Shown piece by piece: positions 1 through 7,312 of a stretch of DNA of 64,000 bases. The translations under genes and the position numbers were made by a program. Source of the DNA: Caldilineaceae bacterium (GTDB lineage: Bacteria; Chloroflexota; Anaerolineae; Caldilineales; Caldilineaceae). Location of the stretch: assembly GCA_026645575.1 (NCBI GenBank), contig JAPKMW010000017.1, forward strand, positions 1 to 64,000, written 5' to 3'. Position 1 is the stretch's first letter; each line of letters starts with the position of its first letter. The notes below the pieces were generated by a model that was not told the origin of the DNA, ran no database searches, and saw nothing but the letters and a program-made list of their open reading frames with translations.

Positions 1-18
1 ATAAAATAGCCATCCCGT

Positions 19-96
19 AGGCGCCTAGAACGCAACCGACCCTTGCGGTCGCCCTAGCCAGGGCGACCGCAAGGGTCGGTTGCGTTCTAGGCGCCT
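19..96. repeat. Long perfect inverted repeat (37-bp arms)
   Basis: The arms at 19-55 and 60-96 are exact reverse complements, separated by four bases (agcc). The repeat lies just past the stop codon of the MaoC-like gene, whose 3' end is at 99. No T-run follows on either strand, so it is not a classical intrinsic terminator, although the RNA would fold very strongly. It is one of many gap-filling palindromes in this window. Confidence 0.9.
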
Positions 97-98
97 GA

Positions 99-602
99 TT
101 ACGACTTGAGCAGAAACGCCGGCAACGCCTCCGTCGGCGCATGATCACGCTTGTAGACCAGGATGGTGCGGGTAAATTCGATTACCACCACGCCATCCTG
201 GTTGTAGCCGGTGGTCTTGAATTTGACAATGCCCTGCTGTGGGCGCGACTTGGATTCACGCATTTCCAGCACTTCACTGCGGGCATAGATCGTGTCCCCT
301 TCGTAGACCGGATTGGGCAGGCGGATCTGATCCCAGCCCAGGTTGACGGCATTTTGCGAAATGTCGGCCACCGAGAGGCCCGTGACCAGGGCCAGGGTAA
401 AGGTCGAATCGACCAATGGCTTGCCAAATTCAGTTTTGGCGGCGTAATGGGCGTCAAAGTGAATCGGGTTGGGGTTGACGGTCAGCAGGGTAAACCAGAT
501 ATTGTCGGTCTGCGTCACCGTGCGCCCCAGCCGGTGGGGGTAGAGGTCACCGATGGTGAAATCTTCATAGTAGCGGCCCTGCCAGCCGGTGCGAATTGTC
601 AT
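99..602 (-). CDS. MaoC-like (hotdog-fold) dehydratase
   Basis: The product is about 167 residues, a single hotdog domain of the MaoC/enoyl-CoA hydratase type. These enzymes add water to, or remove it from, 2-enoyl or mesaconyl-type acyl-CoA thioesters in the cytoplasm. The segment NPNPIHFDAHYAAKTEFGKP carries the family signature: an Asn/Asp-rich loop, then His-x-Asp and a nearby Gly-Lys-Pro. The start is placed at the ATG at 602 because AAAGGAG lies eight bases upstream; an in-frame codon at 659 would add a poorly conserved 19-residue tail that overlaps a palindrome. It is isolated between two inverted repeats, so context does not give the substrate. Family assignment is firm; the exact reaction is unknown. 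Confidence 0.85.
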   Translation of the reverse strand: MTIRTGWQGRYYEDFTIGDLYPHRLGRTVTQTDNIWFTLLTVNPNPIHFDAHYAAKTEFGKPLVDSTFTLALVTGLSVADISQNAVNLGWDQIRLPNPVYEGDTIYARSEVLEMRESKSRPQQGIVKFKTTGYNQDGVVVIEFTRTILVYKRDHAPTEALPAFLLKS

Positions 603-635
603 GGGTGCTCCTTTCGTCTTGTGGCAGAGCGGTTG

Positions 636-691
636 ACCTAAGCCGCATCGTAGTGGCACGAACTATCGTGCCACTACGATGCGGCTTAGGT
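636..691. repeat. Perfect inverted repeat (26-bp arms)
   Basis: The arms at 636-661 and 666-691 match perfectly around a 4-base loop (acta). The repeat fills the gap between the 3' end of the GDP-mannose dehydratase gene (701) and the start of the MaoC-like gene (602), both on the minus strand. Its sequence (cctaagccgc...) is unrelated to the palindrome at 19-96. Confidence 0.9.
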
Positions 692-700
692 AAGTCCTGT

Positions 701-1666
701 TTAGCCCTGCGTTTGTAATGCTGCCAAGTCGGCATCAACCATCAACCGCACCAGCCCGCGAAAATCGACATTCGGTTCCCACCCAAGGACACGACCAGCC
801 TTGCTCGGATCCCCCACCAGCAGATCAACCTCGGCGGGGCGGTAGAACTTGGGATCTTGCACCACATATTGGCGCCAGTCGAGATCGAGATAGCTAAAGG
901 TCTCTTCGACAAACTCTTCTACGCTATGGGTCTCGCCCGTCGCTACAACATAATCGTCAGGGGCGTCCTGTTGCAACATAAGCCACATGGCGCGCACATA
1001 GTCGCCGGCGTAGCCCCAGTCGCGGCGCGCTTCCAAGTTGCCCAGGCGCAATTCGTTGGCTAACCCCAGTTTGATCCGCGCGGCGGCATGGGTGATCTTG
1101 TGGGTGACAAATTCCAGACCACGGCGGGGGCTTTCATGATTAAAGAGAATCCCTGAACAGCCAAAGAGATTGTAGCTTTCCCGGTAGTTGACTGTGATCC
1201 AGTGGCCATAGACCTTCGCCACGCCATAGGGGCTGCGCGGGTAAAGCGGGGTTGATTCGCGCTGCGGCACCTCCACCATCTTGCCAAACATTTCGCTGCT
1301 GCTCGCCTGATAGAAGCGGATCTTGGGATCGACCAGCCGAATCGCTTCCAACATGCGCGTCACCCCAAGCGCCGTAAACTCGCCCGTTAACACCGGCTGG
1401 TTGAAGCTGGTGGGGACAAAGCTCTGCGCCGCCAGATTGTAAATTTCGGTGGGCCGGTATTGATGCAAAATTTCGATTAGACTCATCTGGTCGAGCAGAT
1501 CGCCTTGCACAATTTCGATTTTGTCCTGAATGTGGGCAATCCGTTCAAAATTGATTGTACTCGTGCGGCGCACCATACCGATGACGGTATAGCCTTTTTC
1601 TAACAAAAATTCAGCCAGATAGCTGCCATCTTGGCCGGTAACGCCGGTAACTAGTGCTGTTGGCAT
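701..1666 (-). CDS. gmd: GDP-mannose 4,6-dehydratase
   Basis: A 321-residue extended short-chain dehydrogenase that converts GDP-D-mannose to GDP-4-dehydro-6-deoxy-D-mannose, the precursor of GDP-fucose, GDP-rhamnose and related sugars. The N-terminal Rossmann motif is TGVTGQDG (residues 7-14). SSSEMFG (about 122-128) supplies the catalytic Ser/Thr and Glu region, and YGVAK (147-151) holds the Tyr-Lys pair. The segment NHESPRRG is diagnostic of Gmd rather than other epimerases. Length is normal for the family. The ATG at 1666 follows a GGAGG-type ribosome site. The next gene upstream (1778-2737) is a matching reductase, so the two probably make one activated deoxyhexose for cell-surface glycans. 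Confidence 0.95.
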   Translation of the reverse strand: MPTALVTGVTGQDGSYLAEFLLEKGYTVIGMVRRTSTINFERIAHIQDKIEIVQGDLLDQMSLIEILHQYRPTEIYNLAAQSFVPTSFNQPVLTGEFTALGVTRMLEAIRLVDPKIRFYQASSSEMFGKMVEVPQRESTPLYPRSPYGVAKVYGHWITVNYRESYNLFGCSGILFNHESPRRGLEFVTHKITHAAARIKLGLANELRLGNLEARRDWGYAGDYVRAMWLMLQQDAPDDYVVATGETHSVEEFVEETFSYLDLDWRQYVVQDPKFYRPAEVDLLVGDPSKAGRVLGWEPNVDFRGLVRLMVDADLAALQTQG

Positions 1667-1777
1667 TTTCTTTCCTCCATTTTTACCATTTCATTAAATT
1701 TTTATATAGACCGGAAGACCAGAAGAACGAAAGAGTGGACAAAGGCAAAATAATCTTCTTGTCTTCTTGTCTTCACG

Positions 1778-2737
1778 TCATTTTCGATGCTGCAATTGTC
1801 GTCGCCAATGATTGAGCAAGTCAGCCAGTGACGTGCGCAAGTCAATCTGCGGCTGCCAGCCGGTGGCCGCTTGCAGCCGTTGATTATCACAGACGCTGGT
1901 CGGTACATCGCTGGGGCGTAGGCGGGTGGGGTCGATGACGACAGTGACGGCGGTGGTGGACAGATCGAGTAATGTATCCAAAAGAAAACGCACGGGGTAA
2001 GCGCGTCCGCTGCCCACATTATAAACGCCGCCCGGCTCACCGCGCTCGGCCAGAAGCCAATAGGCGCGTACCACATCGCGCACATCGGTGAAATCGCGCG
2101 CCGCCTCCAGATTACCGACCGACACCGTTGGTTCCCGCAGCCCTGCTTCGATCTCAGCCACTTGACGGGCAAAGGCGCTGGCGACAAAATCATCGGCCTG
2201 GTTGGGTCCAATGTGATTGAAACTGCGGGCGCGGATCGTCGGCAGTCGGTGGCTGTGCCAATATTGCAGCGCCATCATATCCTGGGCGATTTTGCTCACC
2301 CCATAGGGATTGTTGGGACGGAAGGGGGTCGTTTCCGCAATCGGCAAATCTTCCTCCTGCACCAAGCCGTAGACTTCATTGGAGGTAATGATCAAGGTGC
2401 GGCAGGTCGGCGCCCAGCGCTGTAATGCTTCCAGCAGGTGCAACTGGCACTGAATATTCAACTCATAGGTGGTCCACGGTTGCCGCCAACTGCCTCCCAC
2501 GTCGCTCCACGCCGCCAGATGTAGGGTCACATCCGGGCGGATCGCCTGAATGGTGTCACTGACCCATAAGGCATTGCGCAAGTCGCCACGATGCAGATGC
2601 AGGTGGGATAGCAGGTGTTGAATCCGATGCTCGTGGCGATGGACGATGCCGTGCAATTCAACCTGTTGATTGCGCACCAGGTATTCCGCCAAATGACTAC
2701 CGGCAAAGCCTGCAATGCCCGTCAATAAAACACGCAA
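1778..2737 (-). CDS. rmd: GDP-4-dehydro-6-deoxy-mannose reductase-like epimerase
   Basis: A 319-residue extended SDR protein with TGIAGFAGSH (residues 6-15) as the nucleotide-binding motif and YGVSK (145-149) as the catalytic Tyr-Lys. NHIGPNQ and FTDVRDVVRAYW match the Rmd/RfbD-like sub-family, which reduces the Gmd product to GDP-D-rhamnose. The start codon appears to be TTG at 2737, with AAGGAG nine bases upstream. It lies 111 bases upstream of gmd on the same strand, so co-transcription is likely. A GDP-6-deoxy-talose product cannot be excluded from sequence alone. The gap to gmd contains repeated gaagacaa units seen elsewhere in intergenic DNA of this window. Confidence 0.8.
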   Translation of the reverse strand: MRVLLTGIAGFAGSHLAEYLVRNQQVELHGIVHRHEHRIQHLLSHLHLHRGDLRNALWVSDTIQAIRPDVTLHLAAWSDVGGSWRQPWTTYELNIQCQLHLLEALQRWAPTCRTLIITSNEVYGLVQEEDLPIAETTPFRPNNPYGVSKIAQDMMALQYWHSHRLPTIRARSFNHIGPNQADDFVASAFARQVAEIEAGLREPTVSVGNLEAARDFTDVRDVVRAYWLLAERGEPGGVYNVGSGRAYPVRFLLDTLLDLSTTAVTVVIDPTRLRPSDVPTSVCDNQRLQAATGWQPQIDLRTSLADLLNHWRRQLQHRK

Positions 2738-2764
2738 AATGATCTACTCCTTTATGACGCACAG

Positions 2765-2851
2765 ACACTACAGCGGATTCAGGTGGTAACGGATTTAGTA
2801 AGTGATGTACCGATGAACAAAATCCGTTCCTACCTACATCCGCTGTAGTGT
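2765..2851. repeat. Imperfect inverted repeat, CGGATTCAGGTGG family
   Basis: Arms of 32 bases at 2765-2796 and 2820-2851 pair with a few mismatches around a 23-base loop. The inner part (gcggattcaggtgg, then cggattt) closely matches the arm of the palindrome at 37126-37186, so the two form one family. It sits between the transglycosylase gene (ending at 2857) and the reductase gene (start 2737). Confidence 0.85.
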
Positions 2852-2856
2852 TCGCG

Positions 2857-5418
2857 TCAAGTTGCTTTCCCATAAAGCCGCGTGTAATGATACAGCCCGG
2901 TGGTAATCGACTGCACATAGATACGCGGCTCGTTGATGCTCAAAAATTCGACAAAGAGGGTGTCGTCGGCGCCGATGGCGTTGCGCCAATACTCGGCATT
3001 TCCCGGTCCAGCATTATACCCTACTAATGCCGAAACTAAGTTTTCCGCAAGATAGCTGCGCGTCCAATCCAGGTAGTAGGCGCCAAACTTGAGATTGATA
3101 TAAGGGCGGTAGATCATCTCATTGGTGTAATCCGGGTGGCCCAGCCGTTCCGCCACCCAGTGACCAGTATCGGGAATAATCTGCGCCAACCCTTGGGCCG
3201 CGGCGTGCGAACGCGCCCCTTCTTCAAAGAGACTCTCCTGGCGAATCAGGCTGAAGTAGAGCAGCGGGTTGATGCCGTGCGCCAGCGCTTCCTGGGTGAT
3301 GAGATCGCCGAAAGGACGTGGGTAGACGCGCTGTTGCAGAAAGATCGGTGCATTCTCCACCAGACCAGCCGGACTGAATTGCAACAACCGTTCCATTGCC
3401 AACAAACTTAGACTGTAGGCGCCCATCTGTTCATAGGCCAGACTAAGCGGGTAGAGCGCACGCGGGTTGTCCTTGTTGCGTTGGTAGACCCGATTGAGCG
3501 CAGCAACCCCTTCGCCCCGCTGATCGACCGCTAGCAGAAAGCGCCCCATCCGCAGATCCTGATCCGCCGCCAGCGTTGCCGGTAGGTCACTCAGCGGCAA
3601 CACCGGCGCTTTGAGCCAATGTTGCAACCACTGCTCGGCAAAGGCTTGACCGCCATCATCGCCCGTCAGTGTGGTCGGCGGGCCGGCAATGGTGGGCATG
3701 GCATTGAGAAAGTTCCCTGCCACCAGCGGTGTTTCGCGCAAGGACTGGGCGGCGAGAATACCATAGTAGATGTCGGGCGCCTTGTCAACGAGCGCTTGCC
3801 AAGCGGCGCGTGCTTCGCTTTTCTGGCCGTGGGCTTGATGCGCACGCCCTATCCAGTAGGCAACCGCCGGCCAGTTGTGATCGGGATAGTTTTCTTGCAA
3901 CCGCTTTAACAACGTGACCGCCTGAGCATAGGATCCTTGTTTGAACGCACCCAAACTAACGGCATAAAGTGCCGCAGGCGTGCGGGTGCTATCCGGGAAG
4001 GTATCGGCCAGGGTAAGAAAATCAGCAGCGGCTTCGCTTTGGTTGTCATCACGTAGGGCGCGCCGGCCGCTCAACCAGAGCGCTTCGGGCGCCAGGGGAT
4101 CGGCGGGGTAGTCGCGGGCAAAGGTGCGATAGATGCGCTGCGCCCCAACCACATCCCCTTTACCCAACAAGGCTGCGGCTTTATCAAGCCAGGCCTGCCC
4201 AAAACAGGAGCAGGTGCGATGGTTGGCAATCACCTGATCCAGCGTAGCAATGGCCGCATTGTAATCCTCGGCGGCCAATTGCGCCTGCCCGATGCCATGC
4301 CACGCTTGTCCGACGCGACTATCGGTGGGGCTGACCGCTTTTAGATAGGCGCCATAGGCGTTGATGGCTGGGATCAGCGCACCGGCTTTGAGGTCGATGT
4401 AGCCGCGCTGGTAGAGGTCAAAATCAACATTGCGGTTGACCAACTCCACCAGAGCAAGATAAGCAGAACCGCTTTCGGGCGCTTCCTCGGTGGCGGCGCG
4501 CCAACGCGCAATGGCGCCGGGGGTGTCACCGGCGCCGGCTAAGGCTTTACCGGCTTCATGCTGGATTGCGGCGCGATAGCCGCCATTTTTCGCCACCGCC
4601 AGAATTTCATCATAAACTTTAACGGCATCGGCATAGCGCCCGGCGCCAGAATAAGTTGTGGCCAGCGTTTCGAGCAGCCGGGTGCGGACAACCGTCTCAG
4701 TGGCGGCATCGGCGGCGCGACGATAGGCTCCTGCCGCGCCTTCCCGGTCGCCAGTCGCGAGATAAGCGGTGGCAATGCGGGTTTGAACAAACTCAGTTGC
4801 CCAGGGCGCTGATTCTAAAAAGCGCCAGTAGGCCGCAATGGCCTGGGTGTAGGCGCCCGTGGCCAAGAGCGCTTCCCCGCGCAAAAATTCTGCTTTGGCG
4901 GCTAGATCGTCGCTGGGCGCAGGCGGCGCACCAGCAGCCGTCACGGCAGGGGGCGCGGGCAGTAGCGTGAGTGCTTCGTTGTAAGCCCCTTCGGCCATAT
5001 GGACGCGCACCAATTCATCACGGGCGGCCTGTTGTAACGCTGAATCAAGGTTCGGAATGGCAAGCAACTGTTGTAAGGTCGTGCGCGCCTTTTCATAGTC
5101 GCCCACCCGATGCAGTTGACGACCATTGGCCAGTTGATCTGCCGGCAAGGGCGTCGCCGATGGTGTTGGTGAAATGGTGGGGGTGGGGGCAATCGTCGCC
5201 GTGGCGGTCGAACTGGGGGTTGACAAAATGCTTGCCGTTGGCGTGAAGGTCGGTTGTAAGACTGCGGACGCTTCGACCGGGGTGGCCGGTGCTGCCGCTA
5301 CGGTGTTTGCGTTGCTCTCCTCACCCTGATTGCGACAACCACCGGTAAGGAAGAGGAGACAGAGTAATAACAGTGTACTGCTACGGTAGATGCGGTTTCG
5401 GTTGCCTCTCAGGCGCAC
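2857..5418 (-). CDS. TPR-rich lipoprotein lytic transglycosylase (Slt type)
   Basis: A predicted membrane-anchored murein hydrolase of about 850 residues. After a basic stretch comes a hydrophobic run ending in LLFLTGGC, a lipobox-like signal, followed by a Ser/Thr/Pro-rich linker. Many tetratricopeptide-type helical repeats fill the middle. The C-terminal 150 residues are an SLT domain with LIRQES (catalytic Glu), AQGLAQIIPDT and GYNAGPGN motifs, which cleaves the glycan strand to 1,6-anhydro-muramyl products. The start is uncertain. An in-frame ATG at 5520 exists, but its first ~30 codons cross a repeated intergenic module, and no ribosome site precedes it. The GTG at 5418 gives a sensible 28-residue signal peptide, although it also lacks a clear ribosome site. 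Function is firm, start is not. Confidence 0.88.
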   Translation of the reverse strand: MRLRGNRNRIYRSSTLLLLCLLFLTGGCRNQGEESNANTVAAAPATPVEASAVLQPTFTPTASILSTPSSTATATIAPTPTISPTPSATPLPADQLANGRQLHRVGDYEKARTTLQQLLAIPNLDSALQQAARDELVRVHMAEGAYNEALTLLPAPPAVTAAGAPPAPSDDLAAKAEFLRGEALLATGAYTQAIAAYWRFLESAPWATEFVQTRIATAYLATGDREGAAGAYRRAADAATETVVRTRLLETLATTYSGAGRYADAVKVYDEILAVAKNGGYRAAIQHEAGKALAGAGDTPGAIARWRAATEEAPESGSAYLALVELVNRNVDFDLYQRGYIDLKAGALIPAINAYGAYLKAVSPTDSRVGQAWHGIGQAQLAAEDYNAAIATLDQVIANHRTCSCFGQAWLDKAAALLGKGDVVGAQRIYRTFARDYPADPLAPEALWLSGRRALRDDNQSEAAADFLTLADTFPDSTRTPAALYAVSLGAFKQGSYAQAVTLLKRLQENYPDHNWPAVAYWIGRAHQAHGQKSEARAAWQALVDKAPDIYYGILAAQSLRETPLVAGNFLNAMPTIAGPPTTLTGDDGGQAFAEQWLQHWLKAPVLPLSDLPATLAADQDLRMGRFLLAVDQRGEGVAALNRVYQRNKDNPRALYPLSLAYEQMGAYSLSLLAMERLLQFSPAGLVENAPIFLQQRVYPRPFGDLITQEALAHGINPLLYFSLIRQESLFEEGARSHAAAQGLAQIIPDTGHWVAERLGHPDYTNEMIYRPYINLKFGAYYLDWTRSYLAENLVSALVGYNAGPGNAEYWRNAIGADDTLFVEFLSINEPRIYVQSITTGLYHYTRLYGKAT

Positions 5419-5437
5419 ACGAATTTCGTGATAGCTT

Positions 5438-5456
5438 GTGCGGTTACAAACCGCAC
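5438..5456. repeat. Palindromic 19-mer, third copy in window
   Basis: The 19-mer gtgcggttacaaaccgcac is itself a stem-loop (8-base arms, aca loop). It occurs here and twice more at 27241-27259 and 27276-27294, where two copies make a larger inverted repeat. Here it is followed by ttacga, there by ctacga. It lies just upstream of the preferred start of the transglycosylase gene, within the longer ATG-initiated frame. Confidence 0.85.
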
Positions 5457-5556
5457 TTACGATCCTATCTATGGTTGTATGATGCAGCAACACGCTACAT
5501 CGTAGGTTAGTCTTCTTCATAATTTGCTAATAGTACGCGAGGAACGGCGATCCAAC

Positions 5557-5584
5557 AAAAAAGGGACGCACCCGTGTGCGCCCC
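5557..5584 (-). terminator. Rho-independent terminator of the DUF4143 ATPase gene
   Basis: Read on the minus strand, a GC-rich hairpin (stem bases 5563-5584, loop near 5572-5575) is followed by six Ts (5557-5562). It lies about 70 bases past the stop codon of the ATPase gene at 5657, as expected for an intrinsic terminator. Confidence 0.75.
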
Positions 5585-5656
5585 TCACTGATAAGAAGAT
5601 GACGGTGTTTGGCTGAAATTAGTTCCCTTGCCAATCACGATTCCTCTGACAAAACG

Positions 5657-6805
5657 CTAGGCGTGGGGCGATGTGGTCGTGACAAAATCAACAAAATTTT
5701 CTTGGGAAATCGTCTTGATCTCAGCTTGCGGATAGGCGGCGAGAAACTCCTGGGCCGTTGCCTTTTTGATGGCGCCGCTCCACTTAAATTCAAAGCCCAG
5801 CAATTGGCCGCCCTGCTCTTCAATCAGGTCAATCTCTTTCTGGTCGTAGGTGCGCCAGAAGTAGCGATTGACCAGACGCCCCGCATAGTCATGCGCTTTC
5901 TGTCGCTCGATCATGAGGAAATTTTCCCATAACTCCCCCACATCGTTGCGCAACGATAGCGGATTGAAGTTTTGGATCAGGCTATTGCGCACACCGTTGT
6001 CATAAAAATAGTAGCGCGCGTTTTTGGTGATCTCCTTGCGCAAGTTGCGTGAGAAGCCCCCCACCCGGTAGATCACAAAGACCTTCTCCAACAGATCTAG
6101 ATAGCGCTCTACGGTTTGCCGATTGATGCTAAGGTTGGTGGCAAGTTCACTCAGCGAAACCTCGCGACCGATCTGGAACGCCAGGAGCCGCAACAGATCG
6201 ACCAGTTTATCTGCGCGGCGTACTCCTTCAAGTTCCAACAGATCGCGAAAAAGATAAGAGCCGACTAACTCACCGAGCAATCGTTCGCGCAAATGGGCCG
6301 AGCTGGTTACAATTTCCGGGTAGCCGCCCCAGATCAGCCACTGTTCCAACGCCGCCTGCGCTTCAAATCCCCCTAAGGCGCGTCCCAGTTCAGGGTAGCT
6401 CAACGGGTAGAGGGTAAAGGTCAGCTTGCGACCCGTTAGCGGTTCATTGATCTTGTTTGCCAGGTCAAACGATACCGACCCGGCGGCAAGAATGGTGACT
6501 GTTGGGTTATTGTCGATCAGGATTTTCAGGTTGAGGCCAATATCCGGTACTCGTTGCGCCTCGTCAATGATCAGAACCTCGGCATCGGCCAGCACACTGT
6601 CCAGGGTTTGGCGGTTTTGCGAGGCCAGTGCTTCGCGGTAGATCAACTCGTCGGCGTTGATGTACCGTGTGCGCCGGTTGATCGTTTGCAAGAGTTGTTT
6701 CGCCAACGTCGTTTTGCCAACTTGACGTGGGCCATAGAGGACAATCACCTTGCCGGGAAGTAGGCTGTTTTGGAGTGAAGATTGGAGTTGTCGTTCAATT
6801 TTCAT
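5657..6805 (-). CDS. AAA-family ATPase with DUF4143 C-terminal domain
   Basis: A 382-residue protein of the prokaryotic ATPase family with an N-terminal AAA_14 domain and C-terminal DUF4143. Walker A is YGPRQVGKTT near residue 25, and Walker B is VLIIDEAQ. A winged-helix segment (SLSELATNLSINRQTVERYL) follows. The end resembles a restriction-endonuclease-like fold, with EIDLIEE and LLGFEFKWS supplying acidic residues and Lys. The biological role of this family is unknown. It is abundant in archaea and Chloroflexota and often occurs as isolated genes. The ATG at 6805 is chosen because the domain begins right there; a longer frame extends upstream to 7009 but runs through a repeat module and the remnant of an RRM gene. 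Confidence 0.88.
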   Translation of the reverse strand: MKIERQLQSSLQNSLLPGKVIVLYGPRQVGKTTLAKQLLQTINRRTRYINADELIYREALASQNRQTLDSVLADAEVLIIDEAQRVPDIGLNLKILIDNNPTVTILAAGSVSFDLANKINEPLTGRKLTFTLYPLSYPELGRALGGFEAQAALEQWLIWGGYPEIVTSSAHLRERLLGELVGSYLFRDLLELEGVRRADKLVDLLRLLAFQIGREVSLSELATNLSINRQTVERYLDLLEKVFVIYRVGGFSRNLRKEITKNARYYFYDNGVRNSLIQNFNPLSLRNDVGELWENFLMIERQKAHDYAGRLVNRYFWRTYDQKEIDLIEEQGGQLLGFEFKWSGAIKKATAQEFLAAYPQAEIKTISQENFVDFVTTTSPHA

Positions 6806-6940
6806 AAATATATTTTGACAAACCATCGGTATTTGTACAAATTGTGATGGATTGATGATCATGTAATACACTGTCGTGCTGCCTCGTAGGCTGGTCTTCT
6901 TCGTAATGTTCTGGTAGCACCCTGTAAATGTTGAGCCAAT

Positions 6941-6967
6941 AAAAGAGAGGCGCACACATGCGCCTCT
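6941..6967 (-). terminator. Hairpin with T-run, minus strand
   Basis: An 8-bp perfect stem (6946-6953 with 6960-6967, loop acacat) is followed on the minus strand by CTTTTATT. It lies downstream of the RRM remnant and penicillin-binding protein gene and upstream of the ATPase gene. It has the same spacing (62-63 bases) from a tcgtagg...gtcttcttc box as the terminator at 5557-5584. Confidence 0.6.
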
Positions 6968-7002
6968 TAATGGTGTTACCACTACTATTTTATTCCGATT
7001 TC

Positions 7003-7172
7003 TCACCAACTTCGCCTCAACGGGCGCCCGCGGAGGGTGCTTCCATCTAGCACCTCAATTGCTTTGTTTGCTTCTTGAGTTGAATAGCGGACAAATGCAA
7101 ACCGCGACCGCGTTGATTGACAAAGTCAAAAGGAATGGTAACAGAGATGACTGTTCCACATTCACTAAACAT
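7003..7172 (-). pseudogene. Frameshifted RRM RNA-binding protein remnant
   Basis: Read on the minus strand from the ATG at 7172, the frame gives MFSECGTVISVTIPFDF and then NQRGRG. After this a one-base shift is needed to continue as FVRYSTQEANKAIEVLDGST and LRGRPLR before a stop at 7003-7005. Together this is the second half of a single-RRM RNA-binding protein of the bacterial/cyanobacterial glycine-rich type. The missing base falls inside the RNP1 motif (RGFAFVRY) in a run of Ts around 7097-7103. No intact N-terminal RRM half (RNP2, LYVGNL-like) was found upstream. The gene therefore appears dead, unless the shift is a sequencing error. Confidence 0.75.
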
Positions 7173-7312
7173 AGACTTTTCCTGATGTTGGGGTTATAGT
7201 GGTCCTGGTCAAGCAATGCCATCAGCGTTAAGTTCAGCGGCGTTTCCGGGGCCGGTTCATAGTCTTACCATATGGTCTAGTTTCTGGGGACCATTATAGG
7301 TTTGTAATCGAT

